DNA of 5,279 nucleotides from Pseudomonadota bacterium (lineage in GTDB: Bacteria; Pseudomonadota; Alphaproteobacteria; Rhizobiales; Xanthobacteraceae): positions 1 to 5,279 of the forward strand of contig JAJYAH010000550.1 of NCBI GenBank assembly GCA_021779635.1. The letters are read 5' to 3'. Of this stretch, positions 4,903-5,279 are shown piece after piece. A program made the position numbers and the translations under genes. The notes beneath the pieces are model-generated. The model saw only the letters and a list, made by a program, of their open reading frames with translations, did no database searches and was not told the origin of the DNA. How positions within the stretch are numbered: the stretch's first letter is position 1; the number at the start of each line of letters is the position of its first letter.

Positions 4903-5279
4903 TCAAACTGCGTCACCACGCCCTTCCACAAGGGCCCTTATCAGATTATCTACATCGTTGAGTCGAAACGCTGTGGGAATTTGCTTGTTCACGGCCCTCA
5001 CAAACTTTCCGAAATTTCCTATGACTTTATCGTTCTTGTCGTCTTTATATGGATCATTGGCTCGGCTAGGGCTCCTGCCGGTAGTACGTTCGAAAATGCC
5101 ACCAAGTTTCGCGACTAGTCCATGAGCCTCTCGGTCCGCATCCTTACCCCTACCGCTCTCTGCGACCCGAAGCGACGACACAACCTCCAAAGTAATTTGC
5201 AATACCTCTGATAGATGTACGAGTTGGTGGGACTCTAGATCATCCCAAAAATCGCTTAACAACGCATATTCGATTGAAA
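4903..5279 (-). CDS. Hypothetical protein, 5' end beyond the window
   Basis: This minus-strand frame is open from the window edge to TGA 4905-4903, giving at least 125 residues. A TTG at 5262 could start a 119-residue form. However, the frame continues upstream (SIEYALLSDF) to the edge without a stop or a ribosome site, so the true start is probably outside. The visible part begins with an acidic and hydrophobic helical segment (DFWDDLESHQLVHLSEVLQI). A polar Lys/Arg/Asp stretch (about SGRGKDADREAHGL) follows, then FERTTGRSPSRANDPYKDDK and FGKFVRAVNK, and the end is helical (LNDVDNLIRALVEGR). Composition and periodicity look like a soluble, genuine protein. I do not recognise a family. If the tRNA-tail fragment at 4684-4703 is an island boundary, this would be the outermost gene of that island. 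Confidence 0.6.
   Translation of the reverse strand, partial: SIEYALLSDFWDDLESHQLVHLSEVLQITLEVVSSLRVAESGRGKDADREAHGLVAKLGGIFERTTGRSPSRANDPYKDDKNDKVIGNFGKFVRAVNKQIPTAFRLNDVDNLIRALVEGRGDAV

Noticed and set aside
4747..5118. 123-codon plus-strand ORF
   Set aside because: Most of it is antisense to the better-supported minus-strand gene, and it has no ribosome site or domain.

Overview
The window looks like an accessory stretch of an alphaproteobacterial chromosome, most likely Rhizobiales and possibly Bradyrhizobium-like. That inference rests on the moderately GC-rich sequence, the style of the histidine-kinase core, the GlsB/YeaQ-type stress membrane protein and the many decayed gene pieces between genes. 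No marker gene fixes the genus. Coding density is low, and at least three items look like broken genes.

Layout. Positions 1-383 hold no convincing gene but contain short palindromes. Positions 384-1384 (+) are a broken hybrid histidine kinase. The ATPase domain and a receiver domain are clear, the phospho-accepting histidine region is missing, and a one-base frameshift displaces the last 45 or so residues. Positions 1385-2017 are mostly non-coding, with a possible minus-strand remnant of an ATP-dependent DNA ligase active site near 1646-1669. A strong hairpin terminator at 2075-2104 closes the minus-strand glsB-like gene (2163-2420), which is intact and carries a perfect palindrome just upstream of its start.

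Positions 2755-2968 (-) are a decayed coding fragment lying directly behind, and in frame with, the stop codon of a 340-residue tyrosine-recombinase-like protein (2969-3991, -). A small helical, basic-tailed protein with an AT-hook-like motif (4196-4540, +) is divergent from the recombinase. It is preceded by a hairpin and a possible 27-codon overlapping ORF. Positions 4541-4902 are non-coding and contain a nested inverted repeat and a 20-base sequence matching the 3' end of a tRNA (T-loop to CCA), a candidate attachment-site scar. The window ends inside an unrecognised minus-strand gene (4903-5279, 5' end outside the window).

How it fits together. No single operon or pathway is visible. The recombinase-like gene, the tRNA-tail fragment and the decayed genes together suggest a site of repeated insertion and deletion. 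I do not see a complete defence, toxin-antitoxin, CRISPR or secretion system. The best leads are the recombinase-like protein with its trailing gene fragment, the tRNA 3'-end scar, and the small protein with its overlapping leader ORF.
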